From CAYYMZ01 sp964473025 (lineage in GTDB: Bacteria; Patescibacteriota; UBA1384; DTJR01): a stretch of DNA of 64,000 nt. The stretch spans positions 37,142-101,141 of the forward strand of contig CAYYMZ010000001.1 of NCBI GenBank assembly GCA_964473025.1, in the 5' to 3' direction. The position numbers and the translations under genes are program-made. Below are positions 50,307 through 58,461 of this stretch, in pieces (the stretch's first letter is position 1; each line of letters begins with the position of its first letter). The notes under the pieces were generated by a model. The model saw only the letters and a program-made list of their open reading frames with translations, searched no databases and was not told the origin of the DNA.

Positions 50307-50409
50307 CCCAACACCCTTTGCGGTGCCGAGCTATTTAAGTTTTTTAAATTAGTGTTAGTTTTAAACTGTTATGAACTTGCGAAAATCCTCAGCTAAAAGG
50401 GTGTTAGGG
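50307..50409. repeat. Split CCCAACACCCTTT palindrome
   Basis: Left arm CCCAACACCCTTT (50307-50319), right arm AAAGGGTGTTAGGG (50396-50409), separated by 76 bases that include the start codon of the C39 peptidase gene. Elsewhere the arms are 3-4 bases apart. Confidence 0.55.
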
Positions 50410-51138
50410 GTGTCTTTTTTTATTATCGCTGTTTTGGTGACCGGCGCTTTTTTGATTACCAAATATTTTTTATCTAAAGAAGCAGTAACCGACAGGGAGA
50501 AAGACGCCTTGCCGAGTGCCGTCGCGTTGACTCAAATAAAAACGACGTCGCCCCAAGTAACCAAGACGACGATTCCGGATGAAATAAACTTTGATGTTCC
50601 TTTTACATCACAGGCGCCCAATGCTAATTGGGACCGCACCCATGAGGAGGCCTGTGAGGAAGCGGCCATTTTGATGGCTGAGAGATATTTTGCGAGACGG
50701 CAAATTACCTCGCCGATCGATGCCGAAGCTGGTTTGCAGGAAATTATTGCGTGGGAAAATCAGAATTTGGGATTTTTTGAGTCAACCACGGCCGAGGAAA
50801 CGGTGCGAATTATCCGCGAGATGTTTGACCTACAGGCACAAATTGTCACAAACCCGTCCGTCGACGAGATAAAAGCGGCTTTAGCGGATAATAAATTAGT
50901 TTTAGTCCCTTCCGCCGGACGCGAAATCGGCAATCCGTTTTATACTGCCCCGGGACCGCTCTACCATATGTTACTGCTCAAGGGTTATACTAAAACTCAA
51001 TTTATTACCAACGATGCTGGGACAAAAAGAGGCGAAAATTACCCTTATAATTTTAAAACAATTCTTGATACTAACCATGATTGGAACGGCGGCGATGTCA
51101 CAAATGGAGCAAAAAAGATGATTTTTGTTTGGAAATAA
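50371..51138 (+). CDS. C39-like peptidase family protein, secreted or membrane-anchored
   Basis: 255 residues. An N-terminal signal anchor (about 10-32) precedes a papain-like domain: FDVPFTSQAPNANWDRTHEEACEEAA (shown in part; catalytic Cys in EEACEEAA), PLYHMLLLKGY (His) and FITNDAGTKRG (Asn/Asp). This is the PF13529-like group of C39-type cysteine peptidases. It acts outside the membrane, probably in wall or protein processing. The first codons are encoded by the right arm of the split palindrome. Confidence 0.82.
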   Translation: MNLRKSSAKRVLGVSFFIIAVLVTGAFLITKYFLSKEAVTDREKDALPSAVALTQIKTTSPQVTKTTIPDEINFDVPFTSQAPNANWDRTHEEACEEAAILMAERYFARRQITSPIDAEAGLQEIIAWENQNLGFFESTTAEETVRIIREMFDLQAQIVTNPSVDEIKAALADNKLVLVPSAGREIGNPFYTAPGPLYHMLLLKGYTKTQFITNDAGTKRGENYPYNFKTILDTNHDWNGGDVTNGAKKMIFVWK

Positions 51139-51199
51139 TGTTTATATCTTTCAAAGTCACTAATTTTATGATATATTTCCTTCAGTAAATCTGGTTTCT

Positions 51200-51274
51200 G
51201 GCCTCATCGTCTAGTGGTTAGGACGTCAGGTTCTCATCCTGGCAACCGGGGTTCGACTCCCCGTGAGGTCACCA
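51200..51274 (+). tRNA. tRNA-Glu(CUC)
   Basis: Acceptor GGCCTCA/TGAGGTC, anticodon stem CAGGT/ATCCTG with loop TCTC giving CUC, T-arm GGGGTTCGACTCCCC, encoded CCA. Confidence 0.95.
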
Positions 51275-51284
51275 AAAAAGAAAA

Positions 51285-51308
51285 ATCGCCGAAACGCGAT
51301 TTTTTGTT
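51285..51308 (+). terminator. Terminator after tRNA-Glu
   Basis: AAATCGC-CGAAAC-GCGATTT followed by TTTG. Confidence 0.8.
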
Positions 51309-51341
51309 GCAAAAAAATCAAAAAAACCTACAATCTAACTA

Positions 51342-52217
51342 ATGGAAGCAGCAATCAGGGTTAAGAATCTAAAAAAACACTTCGGAGCGACAAAAGCAGT
51401 CGACGGGATCTCGTTTGAGGTTCAAAAAGGCGAGATTTTCGGGTTTTTGGGGCCAAACGGAGCAGGAAAAACAACGACCATCCGTGCGATGATGGATTTT
51501 ATCCGACCGACAACGGGCGAAATAGAGATTTTAGGCAAGGATTCGCAAGAAGAAAGTGTTTATTTAAAAGAAAAAATCGGCTTTTTGGCCAACAACGCCA
51601 AATTTTATGACTACTGGACGGTTCGCAAACACTTAGATTATCAGCAGGGATTCAGGGGAAAATCAAAAATTCTAGGTGATCTGCTCAAAAGGTTCGGCTT
51701 GAATCCCAGGATTAAATTCAAAAATCTCTCCTCTGGAAACCGGCAGAAGTTGAGCATTATTTTGGCCCTAATGAACGAACCAGAACTTTTGATTTTAGAT
51801 GAGCCGACGGTGGCACTGGACCCCCTTTTACAGAACTCGTTTCATCAATATATTAAGGATTTTGCCAAAGCAGGTGGCACGGTTTTCATGTCTTCGCACA
51901 ATCTGTCGGAGGTTGAAAGGGTTTGTGACCGTGTCGGCATAATCAGAGACGGCAAGATGGTGGCGATTGAACGGATATCGGAAATGAAACTGATGAAGAT
52001 GTACGATATTCACCTCCACACAGCAGGGGAGATCGAAATAAGTACGCTTGAAGCCGAAGGCGCCGAGGTGATTTCTCATACCGACGGGTCATACACGCTT
52101 AAAGTAAAAAAAGATATCAACCCGATTTTAAAGAAACTCGCTACACTGGAGGTTAAGGATTTGGAAATTACGCACGTTAGCTTAGAGGACATTTTTATGG
52201 AATTTTACCAAAAATGA
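51342..52217 (+). CDS. ABC transporter ATP-binding protein (ABC-2 type exporter)
   Basis: 291 residues. Walker A GPNGAGKTTT, Q-loop region after FLANNAKFYDYW, signature LSSGNRQKLSI, Walker B LLILDEPTVALDP and H-loop MSSHNLSE. The C-terminal 80 residues are the DUF4162-like tail common in drug/lantibiotic/polysaccharide exporters. Partner permease follows with a four-base overlap. TACAAT seven bases before the ATG and TTGCAA 16 bases further: leaderless start. Confidence 0.93.
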   Translation: MEAAIRVKNLKKHFGATKAVDGISFEVQKGEIFGFLGPNGAGKTTTIRAMMDFIRPTTGEIEILGKDSQEESVYLKEKIGFLANNAKFYDYWTVRKHLDYQQGFRGKSKILGDLLKRFGLNPRIKFKNLSSGNRQKLSIILALMNEPELLILDEPTVALDPLLQNSFHQYIKDFAKAGGTVFMSSHNLSEVERVCDRVGIIRDGKMVAIERISEMKLMKMYDIHLHTAGEIEISTLEAEGAEVISHTDGSYTLKVKKDINPILKKLATLEVKDLEITHVSLEDIFMEFYQK

Positions 52218-53026
52218 TCAAGGTTTTTTACACCACAATCAGGGATCGCTACGGCGCGGTGCTAATCTATTGCGCCGCGGTTGTAGGTATTATCTTTATG
52301 TATGTCGGGCTGTATCCCGCCCTGCAATCCCAGTCGCAGCAGTACGCCGAAATTTTTAAGTCCTTCCCCGAGTCGTTTCTGAAAGCATTTGGATTCGAAT
52401 CAGCGCAAGCATTTTTCCTCTCCCTGGAATCGTTCATGTCGGCAGAGCAATACAGCTTAACTTGGCCTATTTTAGGAGTAATTCTTTCAATGAGTTTTGC
52501 GGCCAACAACATTGTTCACGAAATAGAAAAGGGGACAATCGAGTTCATTCTTTCCCTGCCTCTCTCCCGCTTAAAATTTTATTTTGGTCGTTATTTTGCG
52601 GGATTATTTTTACTGGCAATCTTTACGGCGTTATCCGTTTTGCCGGTGATTCCGATTGCCAAGCTGTATGATGTTTCTTGCGTTTGGGAAAACTATTTTA
52701 AATTGTCACTCGGAGCATTTTTATTTATTGGCGCGATTTATTCGATCACAACCTTTTTCTCGGCAATAACGAATGAAAAAAGCAAAACCTATGCTTTCTC
52801 TGCCGGAATTGTAATTACTATGTATGTTCTAAATATTCTCTCCTCTCTTAAGGAGAATTTAGAAAATCTCCAATATTTTTCGTTCTTTCATTATTTTTCA
52901 GCTTCAAAATTACTCGTAGACGGAGAAATTGATATTCACTTGGTCTGGGTTTTTTCTCTCACGATTGTGATTTTTACTGTTTTGGGCGCAATCGCTTATT
53001 CCAGACGCGATATTGCAACGAGCTAA
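52214..53026 (+). CDS. ABC-2 type permease
   Basis: 270 residues with six helices: MIKVFYTTIRDRYGAVLIYC at the start, an extracytoplasmic loop, then IEKGTIEFILSLPLSRLKFY, the conserved coupling segment of ABC-2 permeases, and a last helix ending YSRRDIATS. Works with the preceding ATPase; exported substrate unknown. Confidence 0.88.
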   Translation: MIKVFYTTIRDRYGAVLIYCAAVVGIIFMYVGLYPALQSQSQQYAEIFKSFPESFLKAFGFESAQAFFLSLESFMSAEQYSLTWPILGVILSMSFAANNIVHEIEKGTIEFILSLPLSRLKFYFGRYFAGLFLLAIFTALSVLPVIPIAKLYDVSCVWENYFKLSLGAFLFIGAIYSITTFFSAITNEKSKTYAFSAGIVITMYVLNILSSLKENLENLQYFSFFHYFSASKLLVDGEIDIHLVWVFSLTIVIFTVLGAIAYSRRDIATS

Positions 53027-53036
53027 ATAAAAAGAA

Positions 53037-53085
53037 AAGGCGTCCAGCTCCAGTTCGGGGGAACTAGGGCTGGGCGCCTTTGACG
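53037..53085. terminator. Strong terminator between ABC permease and GC-rich cassette
   Basis: GGCGTCCAGCTCCAGTT-CGGGGG-AACTAGGGCTGGGCGCC; T/A-rich flanks on the minus side (TTTTCTTTTT). Shares most of its stem sequence with the terminator at 41782-41825. Confidence 0.88.
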
Positions 53086-53099
53086 TGACGTGGTGTGCT

Positions 53100-53600
53100 T
53101 CAGTATTCCACTGGGCTAGTGAAGCACGTGATGATCTCGTGTACGAGGCGGTTGACGGGTTTGCCGTCGCAGGAGATTAGGTACGCCCTGCCTTCAAGTG
53201 CCCGGACCAGGTCGGGGTAGTCCTCGAGCGGTGAGGTGAAGAGCACGACGAGGATGGGCTTCGGACAGCAACGGGTACTGTTAATGCACCTGATGAGCCG
53301 CTCAGCGCCGAGAGAGGGGTTCTCCTCGATGTTCAACTGCTGCATGAGAAAGCCAGCGTATAGGATGTAACCCTTGGCGCCGTGCTTGTTGTTGAGTTTG
53401 GGTAAAAACAGGTCGGAGAATGTATCGATCTCATACGCAGAGGACGGGCGATGTGCGTACGGGCTGGATATGGTGATTCCCTCGGCCGGAGCGATCTTGC
53501 TCAAGAGCTTGTCAAGTCCTTCAACCGGTACAAAGCCAGCTTTGGGCGTGAAGCCCCTCGGGTTGTAGACGACGTGAGTTGTTACGGCATTAACCATCAT
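53100..53600 (-). CDS. Hypothetical protein, GC-rich cassette
   Basis: 166 residues, soluble. Alternating strands and helices (VTTHVVYNPRG; ILVVLFTSPLEDYPDLVRAL; AYLISCDGKPVNRLVHEI) suggest an alpha/beta fold, perhaps Rossmann- or TIR-like in outline, but no signature is present. Cys pair in NSTRCCPK. ATGATG start overlaps the stop of the upstream gene by four bases, so both are made together. Confidence 0.68.
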   Translation of the reverse strand: MMVNAVTTHVVYNPRGFTPKAGFVPVEGLDKLLSKIAPAEGITISSPYAHRPSSAYEIDTFSDLFLPKLNNKHGAKGYILYAGFLMQQLNIEENPSLGAERLIRCINSTRCCPKPILVVLFTSPLEDYPDLVRALEGRAYLISCDGKPVNRLVHEIITCFTSPVEY

Positions 53601-54217
53601 TTCCTCACTTCCTTGGGGTCGCCCGGCTTTTTGCCAAGCAGGATATAGCGCATTGCCTGACGAGCGGCCAAATCGGGGTTTTCCGTCATCGAGGCGGTAA
53701 TCACTAACCCCCTTTTGGTGATTGCCTCGAAGATTCTAGGATACTGCTTACTTGTAACCTTGCTTGGTACAAAGGCCAAACGGCACGGTAACTTCAGGCA
53801 GTAAAGCTCATCGCGGATCAGGAAATACTCCTGTTGGCAGTTTACTGGTCCGCTCAAGCCGAGGGACTTGCCGTAAGATGCCATTACTTTAGCGCGGCAT
53901 CTCTCGTTGAACTTTATCTCCCGGCGTGGTTTCCGAGGTGATGCTTCGGTTACGCCGGAGAATTCCATCTCAGCATCGAGATGAACGATCAGTCCGACAA
54001 CTGGTTTGTGGTGGCGCATTCCTATATCCAGTAAGAGATGTTGTGGGACGGCCGACTGTCCAGGCACAGGATTTGTTTTGTCCTCAAGCACAAGCTTAAC
54101 GCTGTGCCGGAGGGCGATTTTTTCGAGCTTGGAGAGAAATGCGCTGTCAAAGACGGGGATTACATCGGCCTTGTGCGGGATCCAGAGCAAGGCAACCGAT
54201 TTGCGATTAGGTTCCAT
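53597..54217 (-). CDS. Hypothetical protein, GC-rich cassette
   Basis: 206 residues, soluble and basic. It opens VALLWIPHKADVIPVFDSAF, with a central LLLDIGMRHHKPVVGLIVHLD (His-His and Asp residues) and EIKFNERCRAKVMASYGKSLG. A His/Asp-rich hydrolase or nucleotide-binding fold is conceivable, but I recognise no family. Ribosome site GGAGG is about 12 bases before the ATG. First gene of a two-gene unit. Confidence 0.68.
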   Translation of the reverse strand: MEPNRKSVALLWIPHKADVIPVFDSAFLSKLEKIALRHSVKLVLEDKTNPVPGQSAVPQHLLLDIGMRHHKPVVGLIVHLDAEMEFSGVTEASPRKPRREIKFNERCRAKVMASYGKSLGLSGPVNCQQEYFLIRDELYCLKLPCRLAFVPSKVTSKQYPRIFEAITKRGLVITASMTENPDLAARQAMRYILLGKKPGDPKEVRK

Positions 54218-54278
54218 GTCTACCGCCCTCCTTTCATGATGTCAAATCACTCATTTAAGAGTGTTACGAGCTGGTAAG

Positions 54279-54306
54279 ATTGTAGCAGATAATAGGTTTG
54301 AAGCAA
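54279..54306 (-). promoter_or_regulatory. Promoter of the 53100-54217 cassette
   Basis: -35 TTGCTT and -10 TACAAT, 16-base spacing, minus strand. Confidence 0.68.
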
Positions 54307-54369
54307 TAAAATTGCTTATTATTTTGAAGTAGAATTTTCGGTTTTGGGCAAGACAAATCTCGCGATAAA

Positions 54370-54953
54370 GGCAAGGCAGACCTTGCCAATTTAATTTTAA
54401 GGGGTAAGAAGGCCTACTCTTGAAGCGCCCTTCCTACCCCTTAAAAATCCCCACTAACCTGCTCGCTTCAGAGAATGCTCAAATTTTTTCTTCCCAGTGA
54501 GGTCTCTCGTCATCAAGTTTGTGACGCTACTCACTGCCCCGAAAAAATTATCGCTTTATGTATACCGGCTCAAATTATCATTTTCGCCTTATCTCGCTTT
54601 TTGCCACTTGGGCAAAAAGCGAGATGAACCCGTATTGTTTTTCAGGAAGTAAAATCAAGTTTTCCGCTTAATTGATGAGTGATTTATACCGATGACGCTA
54701 GGTCCGGATAAATCACTCAATCTATTGAAAGGAAAATCTTGATTTTACGCTCCTAGAAAATCGTGAGGGGGTTGGGTTCGTGCATAGGGTAAGGGGGCTG
54801 CTTCGAAACTAGGCCCCCTTACCCTTGCAATTAGATGCGAGCTGAAAGCTCGCTTACATCTACAAAACTATACTAATATTGACCCCGCCAGCATTTCTTC
54901 CCGCAAAAGGGACTTCGTCCTCTACTTGCAGGAGCGAAATCTGCAAGGGTCCG
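54370..54953. repeat. Array of eight hairpins without a gene
   Basis: In order: GGCAAGG/CCTTGCC (54370-54387); GGGGTA-GAAGG/CCTTC-TACCCC (54401-54440); a nested structure closed by AATTTTTTC/GAAAAAATT (54482-54549); 13-bp CTCGCTTTTTGCC hairpin (54593-54623); a long stem 54649-54665 with 54731-54748 enclosing a 12-bp TGAGTGATTTAT stem (54676-54719); 12-bp GGGTAAGGGGGC hairpin (54787-54824); GCGAGCT-GAA-AGCTCGC (54837-54853); CTTGCAG/CTGCAAG near 54920. No protein frame and no clear promoter. Confidence 0.6.
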
Positions 54954-54954
54954 C

Positions 54955-55021
54955 TCCCAACATCCTTGAATAAGGGTGTTGGGATTGACATTTGGGGCAA
55001 TTTGTGGTACATTGACCTGTC
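54955..55021 (+). promoter_or_regulatory. Palindrome-promoter module, copy 1
   Basis: Palindrome CCCAACATCC...GGGTGTTGGG (54956-54983) directly abuts -35 TTGACA (54985-54990); -10 TACATT (55008-55013) after 17 bases. Only three mismatches over about 67 bases to 56101-56167. Confidence 0.88.
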
Positions 55022-55105
55022 ACCTTGAGAGGGTTTTTTCTCCCAAGGCGTACCAGAACATGCCCCGATGGGGCACAGGTTAGATACCTCGAAAGGGGTA
55101 TCGCA
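55022..55105 (+). promoter_or_regulatory. Structured leader of the 55120 gene
   Basis: Three short hairpins in a row: CCTTG...GGG/CCCAAGG-type at 55022-55050, TGCCCC-GAT-GGGGCA, and GATACC-TCGAAAG-GGGTATC, before the ribosome site AAGGAGG. Possible attenuator or ligand-sensing leader; no known riboswitch is recognised. Confidence 0.45.
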
Positions 55106-55119
55106 AGGAGGGACTTGAA

Positions 55120-56019
55120 ATGTCCAAGCGTAAGTGGAAGACGCTCGAGCCGGAGGGCGATGGGACGTTAGACTGCGAAGTCGTATTCATCCTGCCCGCG
55201 GGCGGCCACGTTCGCGGAATGATCGAGGGGGCCGTCGGGGAGGTCCATATCGTCGGCAGGTCTCTGCGGACGATCGGGGACATGGGCTACGAACCCGGTC
55301 AGCGGTTGATCGTCGTCGCGACACTTGTTCCCAACCCGGAGGTGGATCGCCATCCCGACGTTAAGTGGGCGATCCTCGAGGCGTCCCAGATTCATTTCGT
55401 GAAGACGCCTTCCAAGCCGCCGCGCCACGGCAATAACTACGGCACGCGTGGCACGGAGCGCGCCAACAACACGCCGCCCCCGCTGATCGCGCCGAATCTG
55501 CCGCCTCCGCCTCCGCCCCCGGACGACACGTGGGACGGGCACGCCGACCTCGAGGAGCGTTTCAAGTGCTTCATCGAGGGCCTCATGGAGTTCGTCGCCC
55601 CGACCCCCAAGGACGGAGTGGCGTATGCTCATGAGCTCATCGACGGTGAGGGGGGAATCAACCCCGGCGAGAATCCCGTTGAGTATCAGGAGCGCTACAG
55701 GGCGCTGACCGAGGGCATTTCCGAGACGCGTCGCGGGGTCGCCCTCGAGGGCCTGATGGACTACCTCGATCTCCATGTGGACGGCATTTTCCTCGAGATC
55801 ATGGATTACGTGTCCAAGAAGGCCCCGACTCCCACGGAGCTCCCGACGAGCACCGGGGTCATCGATCCGCCGCCCTCGTCGGGTAGCGGGATCGAGGCCC
55901 TCGCTGAGGAGCTGGCTATTGAGCCCGCCCCCGCCGACGAAGGGGGTTCGCTCACGGAGGAGGCCACTGGGCCTGAGCTTGAGCTCCTAGGGGAGGAGCA
56001 GACCGTCGCCGCCAGCTAG
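55120..56019 (+). CDS. Acidic hypothetical protein with polyproline linker, GC-rich cassette
   Basis: 299 residues, start behind AAGGAGGGACTTGAA. N-terminal domain of about 95 residues with beta-strand character (DCEVVFILPAGGHVRGMIEG, QRLIVVATLVPNPE), then a linker with APNLPPPPPPPDDTWDG, a helical middle domain (ERFKCFIEGLMEFVAPTPKD, GVALEGLMDYLDLHVDG) and a highly acidic tail (LAEELAIEPAPADEGG). No signal peptide or known motif. Modular build suggests an adaptor or scaffold. Very GC-rich third codon positions. Confidence 0.75.
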   Translation: MSKRKWKTLEPEGDGTLDCEVVFILPAGGHVRGMIEGAVGEVHIVGRSLRTIGDMGYEPGQRLIVVATLVPNPEVDRHPDVKWAILEASQIHFVKTPSKPPRHGNNYGTRGTERANNTPPPLIAPNLPPPPPPPDDTWDGHADLEERFKCFIEGLMEFVAPTPKDGVAYAHELIDGEGGINPGENPVEYQERYRALTEGISETRRGVALEGLMDYLDLHVDGIFLEIMDYVSKKAPTPTELPTSTGVIDPPPSSGSGIEALAEELAIEPAPADEGGSLTEEATGPELELLGEEQTVAAS

Positions 56020-56054
56020 GCGGCAACTACAACTAAATAGGTGGGGATGATAAG

Positions 56055-56098
56055 GGGCGCTAGGTTGTTGCACAACAACACTTAGCGCCCTTTTGCTT
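56055..56098 (+). terminator. Terminator of the 55120 gene
   Basis: GGGGCGCTA-GGTTGTTG-CA-CAACAAC-AC-TTAGCGCCC followed by TTTTGC. Confidence 0.9.
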
Positions 56099-56100
56099 TG

Positions 56101-56167
56101 TCCCAACATCCTTGAATAAGGGTGTTGGGATTGACATTTGGGGTAATTTATGGTATATTGACCTGTC
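56101..56167 (+). promoter_or_regulatory. Palindrome-promoter module, copy 2
   Basis: Palindrome 56102-56129, -35 TTGACA (56131-56136), -10 TATATT (56154-56159), 17-base spacing. Differs from copy 1 at three positions, one of them in the -10 box. Confidence 0.88.
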
Positions 56168-56228
56168 CATCATTCGTGCTAACGGAGATGGAGCTGTTCC
56201 AATCTTTGAAGAAGGAGGTAGGCAAACA

Positions 56229-57143
56229 ATGTCTACCGACAGAAGTGAACTTGACAACAGAGTCGTAGTGGTTAATTCCCGCGGAGGGGATTACCCGAGG
56301 GCGATCTTCGGGAGCTGCGACGGGTGTGGCGTGCTGATCGTCGCCGATGCCCTGCGCGAGATTCTTACCCTCGCGAAATGGAAGATCGGCGATCCTCGCA
56401 TCGAGGTTGAGATCCGGGCGGACCTCGGCTGGAACACGGGGACGGAAGAGCAACTGAAGCGCAACCCGTACAAGCTGGTCAGCGCGCGGCAGGTGCTGGG
56501 GCTTAACGTGCCCTACTTCAAGCACTTGTCCGACAAGGCGAAGGACGGGCTCGCCGTCGTCATCAACGAGATGGCGCGTAGCGCCTACCCTGACGCGCCG
56601 TGCGTGCTGGCCATCGAGGCCCACGTCAACGCCCTCGGAATCTCGCGCACGCTCAATCCGAAGGGGTGGGATGAGGCGTACGATGCGGCTCACCGTCGCG
56701 TCCGCGACTACCGCCTGGCGGTCGTCGGGGCGAACCTACCTGAGGCAATCGCCAGCCAGATGCCGGCGATCAGGGAGTTTCTCGACGGTGAGCTTTCCCA
56801 GCTCGACATCGCGGCCATCCTCAATCCGCCTCAGGTGGAAGAGGAGCTGGAGCCGGAGCCGGAGAGGCCGGATGGTAGGGAGATCCTGGTGCCTCCGGGC
56901 TGGCCGAAGGGAGAAGAGCTCGGGGAAGACGAGGACGTCGACATCGAGCTGGGGCCGGCAACGGATCTCGCCGAGCCGGTGCATCCCCACGAGGACCTGA
57001 CCGAGGGTGCGGAGGGACTGTTGCGGGCCTTCGCGCACCAGCCGACCGATCTGGAGGAGCTGCACGACGGCGCGGAGGATTCCGGCCGCAAGACCGTCAA
57101 GCGCGGCAACAACGGCAAGGGGTCCGAGCCCGCGACGGGCTAG
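56229..57143 (+). CDS. Acidic hypothetical protein, GC-rich cassette
   Basis: 304 residues from ATG 56229, chosen for AAGGAGG in front; the longer frame would start inside the upstream palindrome and promoter. The N-terminal half has strand-helix alternation with FGSCDGCGVLIVADALREIL (a CxxC), a central helix-rich region (DKAKDGLAVVINEMARSAYP) and an acidic C-terminal third (EEELEPEPERPDGREI; EDEDVDIELGPATD). No family recognised. Its control region is a near-copy of that of the 55120 gene, so the two are probably co-regulated although the proteins are not obviously similar. Confidence 0.75.
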   Translation: MSTDRSELDNRVVVVNSRGGDYPRAIFGSCDGCGVLIVADALREILTLAKWKIGDPRIEVEIRADLGWNTGTEEQLKRNPYKLVSARQVLGLNVPYFKHLSDKAKDGLAVVINEMARSAYPDAPCVLAIEAHVNALGISRTLNPKGWDEAYDAAHRRVRDYRLAVVGANLPEAIASQMPAIREFLDGELSQLDIAAILNPPQVEEELEPEPERPDGREILVPPGWPKGEELGEDEDVDIELGPATDLAEPVHPHEDLTEGAEGLLRAFAHQPTDLEELHDGAEDSGRKTVKRGNNGKGSEPATG

Positions 57144-57171
57144 GGTCCATCACAACTAAATAAGAAGAGAG

Positions 57172-57206
57172 AACGGGGCGCCCCCTTGGGGCGCCCTTTT
57201 CCTTTG
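57172..57206 (+). terminator. Terminator of the 56229 gene
   Basis: GGGGCGCC-CCCTT-GGGGCGCCC followed by TTTTCC. Confidence 0.9.
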
Positions 57207-57252
57207 CAAAAAAACTGTTGAAGAAGACCTTTTATCTTGATAAACTCAATTC

Positions 57253-58461
57253 ATGAAACTTTCAAAATTATTTACTCGTACCAAAAAAGATTATCCCAAA
57301 GATGAAGTGTCGGTTTCGGCGCAACTTTTAATCCGCGCCGGTTTTATAGATAAAGTTGCTGCCGGTATTTATACGCTTTTGCCTTTAGGGCTAAAGACAG
57401 CAAATAAAATTTCGGACATCATACGCAAGCAAATGGACTCCGCCGGAGGGCAGGAAGTTATGATGCCTTCTCTTATCCCCAAAGGAAATTGGGAAAAATC
57501 GGGCCGCTGGGAGCAATTCGATGCTTTGTTTAAATTAAAGGGCGTTGAGGAAAAAGAATACGGCTTAGGCGCGACGCATGAGGAAATAGTGACACCGCTG
57601 GCCAAAAAACATACCCTATCGTACAAAGATCTGCCTTTTTCCATCTATCAAATTCAAAATAAATTCAGAAACGAAGTACGCGCCAAATCGGGCGTGTTGC
57701 GCACCCGCGAATTTTTGATGAAAGATCTCTATTCTTTCCACGCCAGCGAAGAGGATTTGAACGCTTATTACGAAAAGATGATCGCAATTTACTGGGATAT
57801 TTTCAAACATTGCGGCATAAAGGATAAAACACATCTCGTGTTTGCTTCAGGCGGGACATTTGCCAAATATTCTCACGAGTTTCAAACCGAAACCGAAGCG
57901 GGCGAGGATGAAATTTATATCTGCAAGGAGTGTGGAACGGGAATAAATAAAGAAATATTGGACGAAAAATTTAGCTGTCCGCAGTGCAAAAAAGAAGAAT
58001 ACGAATTAATCAAAGCGGTTGAAGTGGGGAATATCTTCAAGCTCGGCACCAAATATTCAAATCCGTTTGATTTAAACTTTGTTGATGAAAAAGACCAGCA
58101 AAAACCTGTTTTAATGGGCTGCTACGGGATTGGCATTCAGAGGTTGATGGGTACGATTATTGAAATTTGCCGCGACGAAAAAGGAATGATTTGGCCTGAA
58201 GAGGTGGCGCCGCAAAAGTATCATTTAATTTCAATCGGCGATACAAAAGCGGCGGCGGATAAACTTTATGACGAGCTGACGGCGAAGGGGACAGGGGTTT
58301 TGTACGATGATCGCGACGTATCAACCGGCGAAAAATTTGCCGACTGCGATCTAATTGGCTTACCACACAGATTGGTCTTATCCGACAAAAATAAAGACAA
58401 AATCGAACTAAAAAAGAGAAACGAGGCCGAAACTAAACTGGTTGAAGCTAAAGACCTTTAG
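57253..58461 (+). CDS. proS: Prolyl-tRNA synthetase, compact form without editing insert
   Basis: 402 residues against about 570 for the usual bacterial enzyme. Class II motif 1 region AGIYTLLPLGLKTANK, motif 2 KFRNEVRAKSGVLRTREFLM, then a short segment carrying a zinc-like CKECGTGIN...CPQCKK where the editing (INS) domain would normally lie, motif 3 GCYGIGIQRLMGTI and an anticodon-binding domain (YDDRDVSTGEKFADCDLIG). Lack of INS means no cis-editing of Ala-tRNA-Pro. TAAACT is six bases before the ATG with TTGAAG 17 bases further: leaderless. Converges with the next gene, overlapping by four bases. Confidence 0.94.
   Translation: MKLSKLFTRTKKDYPKDEVSVSAQLLIRAGFIDKVAAGIYTLLPLGLKTANKISDIIRKQMDSAGGQEVMMPSLIPKGNWEKSGRWEQFDALFKLKGVEEKEYGLGATHEEIVTPLAKKHTLSYKDLPFSIYQIQNKFRNEVRAKSGVLRTREFLMKDLYSFHASEEDLNAYYEKMIAIYWDIFKHCGIKDKTHLVFASGGTFAKYSHEFQTETEAGEDEIYICKECGTGINKEILDEKFSCPQCKKEEYELIKAVEVGNIFKLGTKYSNPFDLNFVDEKDQQKPVLMGCYGIGIQRLMGTIIEICRDEKGMIWPEEVAPQKYHLISIGDTKAAADKLYDELTAKGTGVLYDDRDVSTGEKFADCDLIGLPHRLVLSDKNKDKIELKKRNEAETKLVEAKDL

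Noticed and set aside
56112..57143. 343-codon version of the acidic cassette protein
   Set aside because: Its first codons lie in the palindrome and promoter; ATG 56229 has AAGGAGG.
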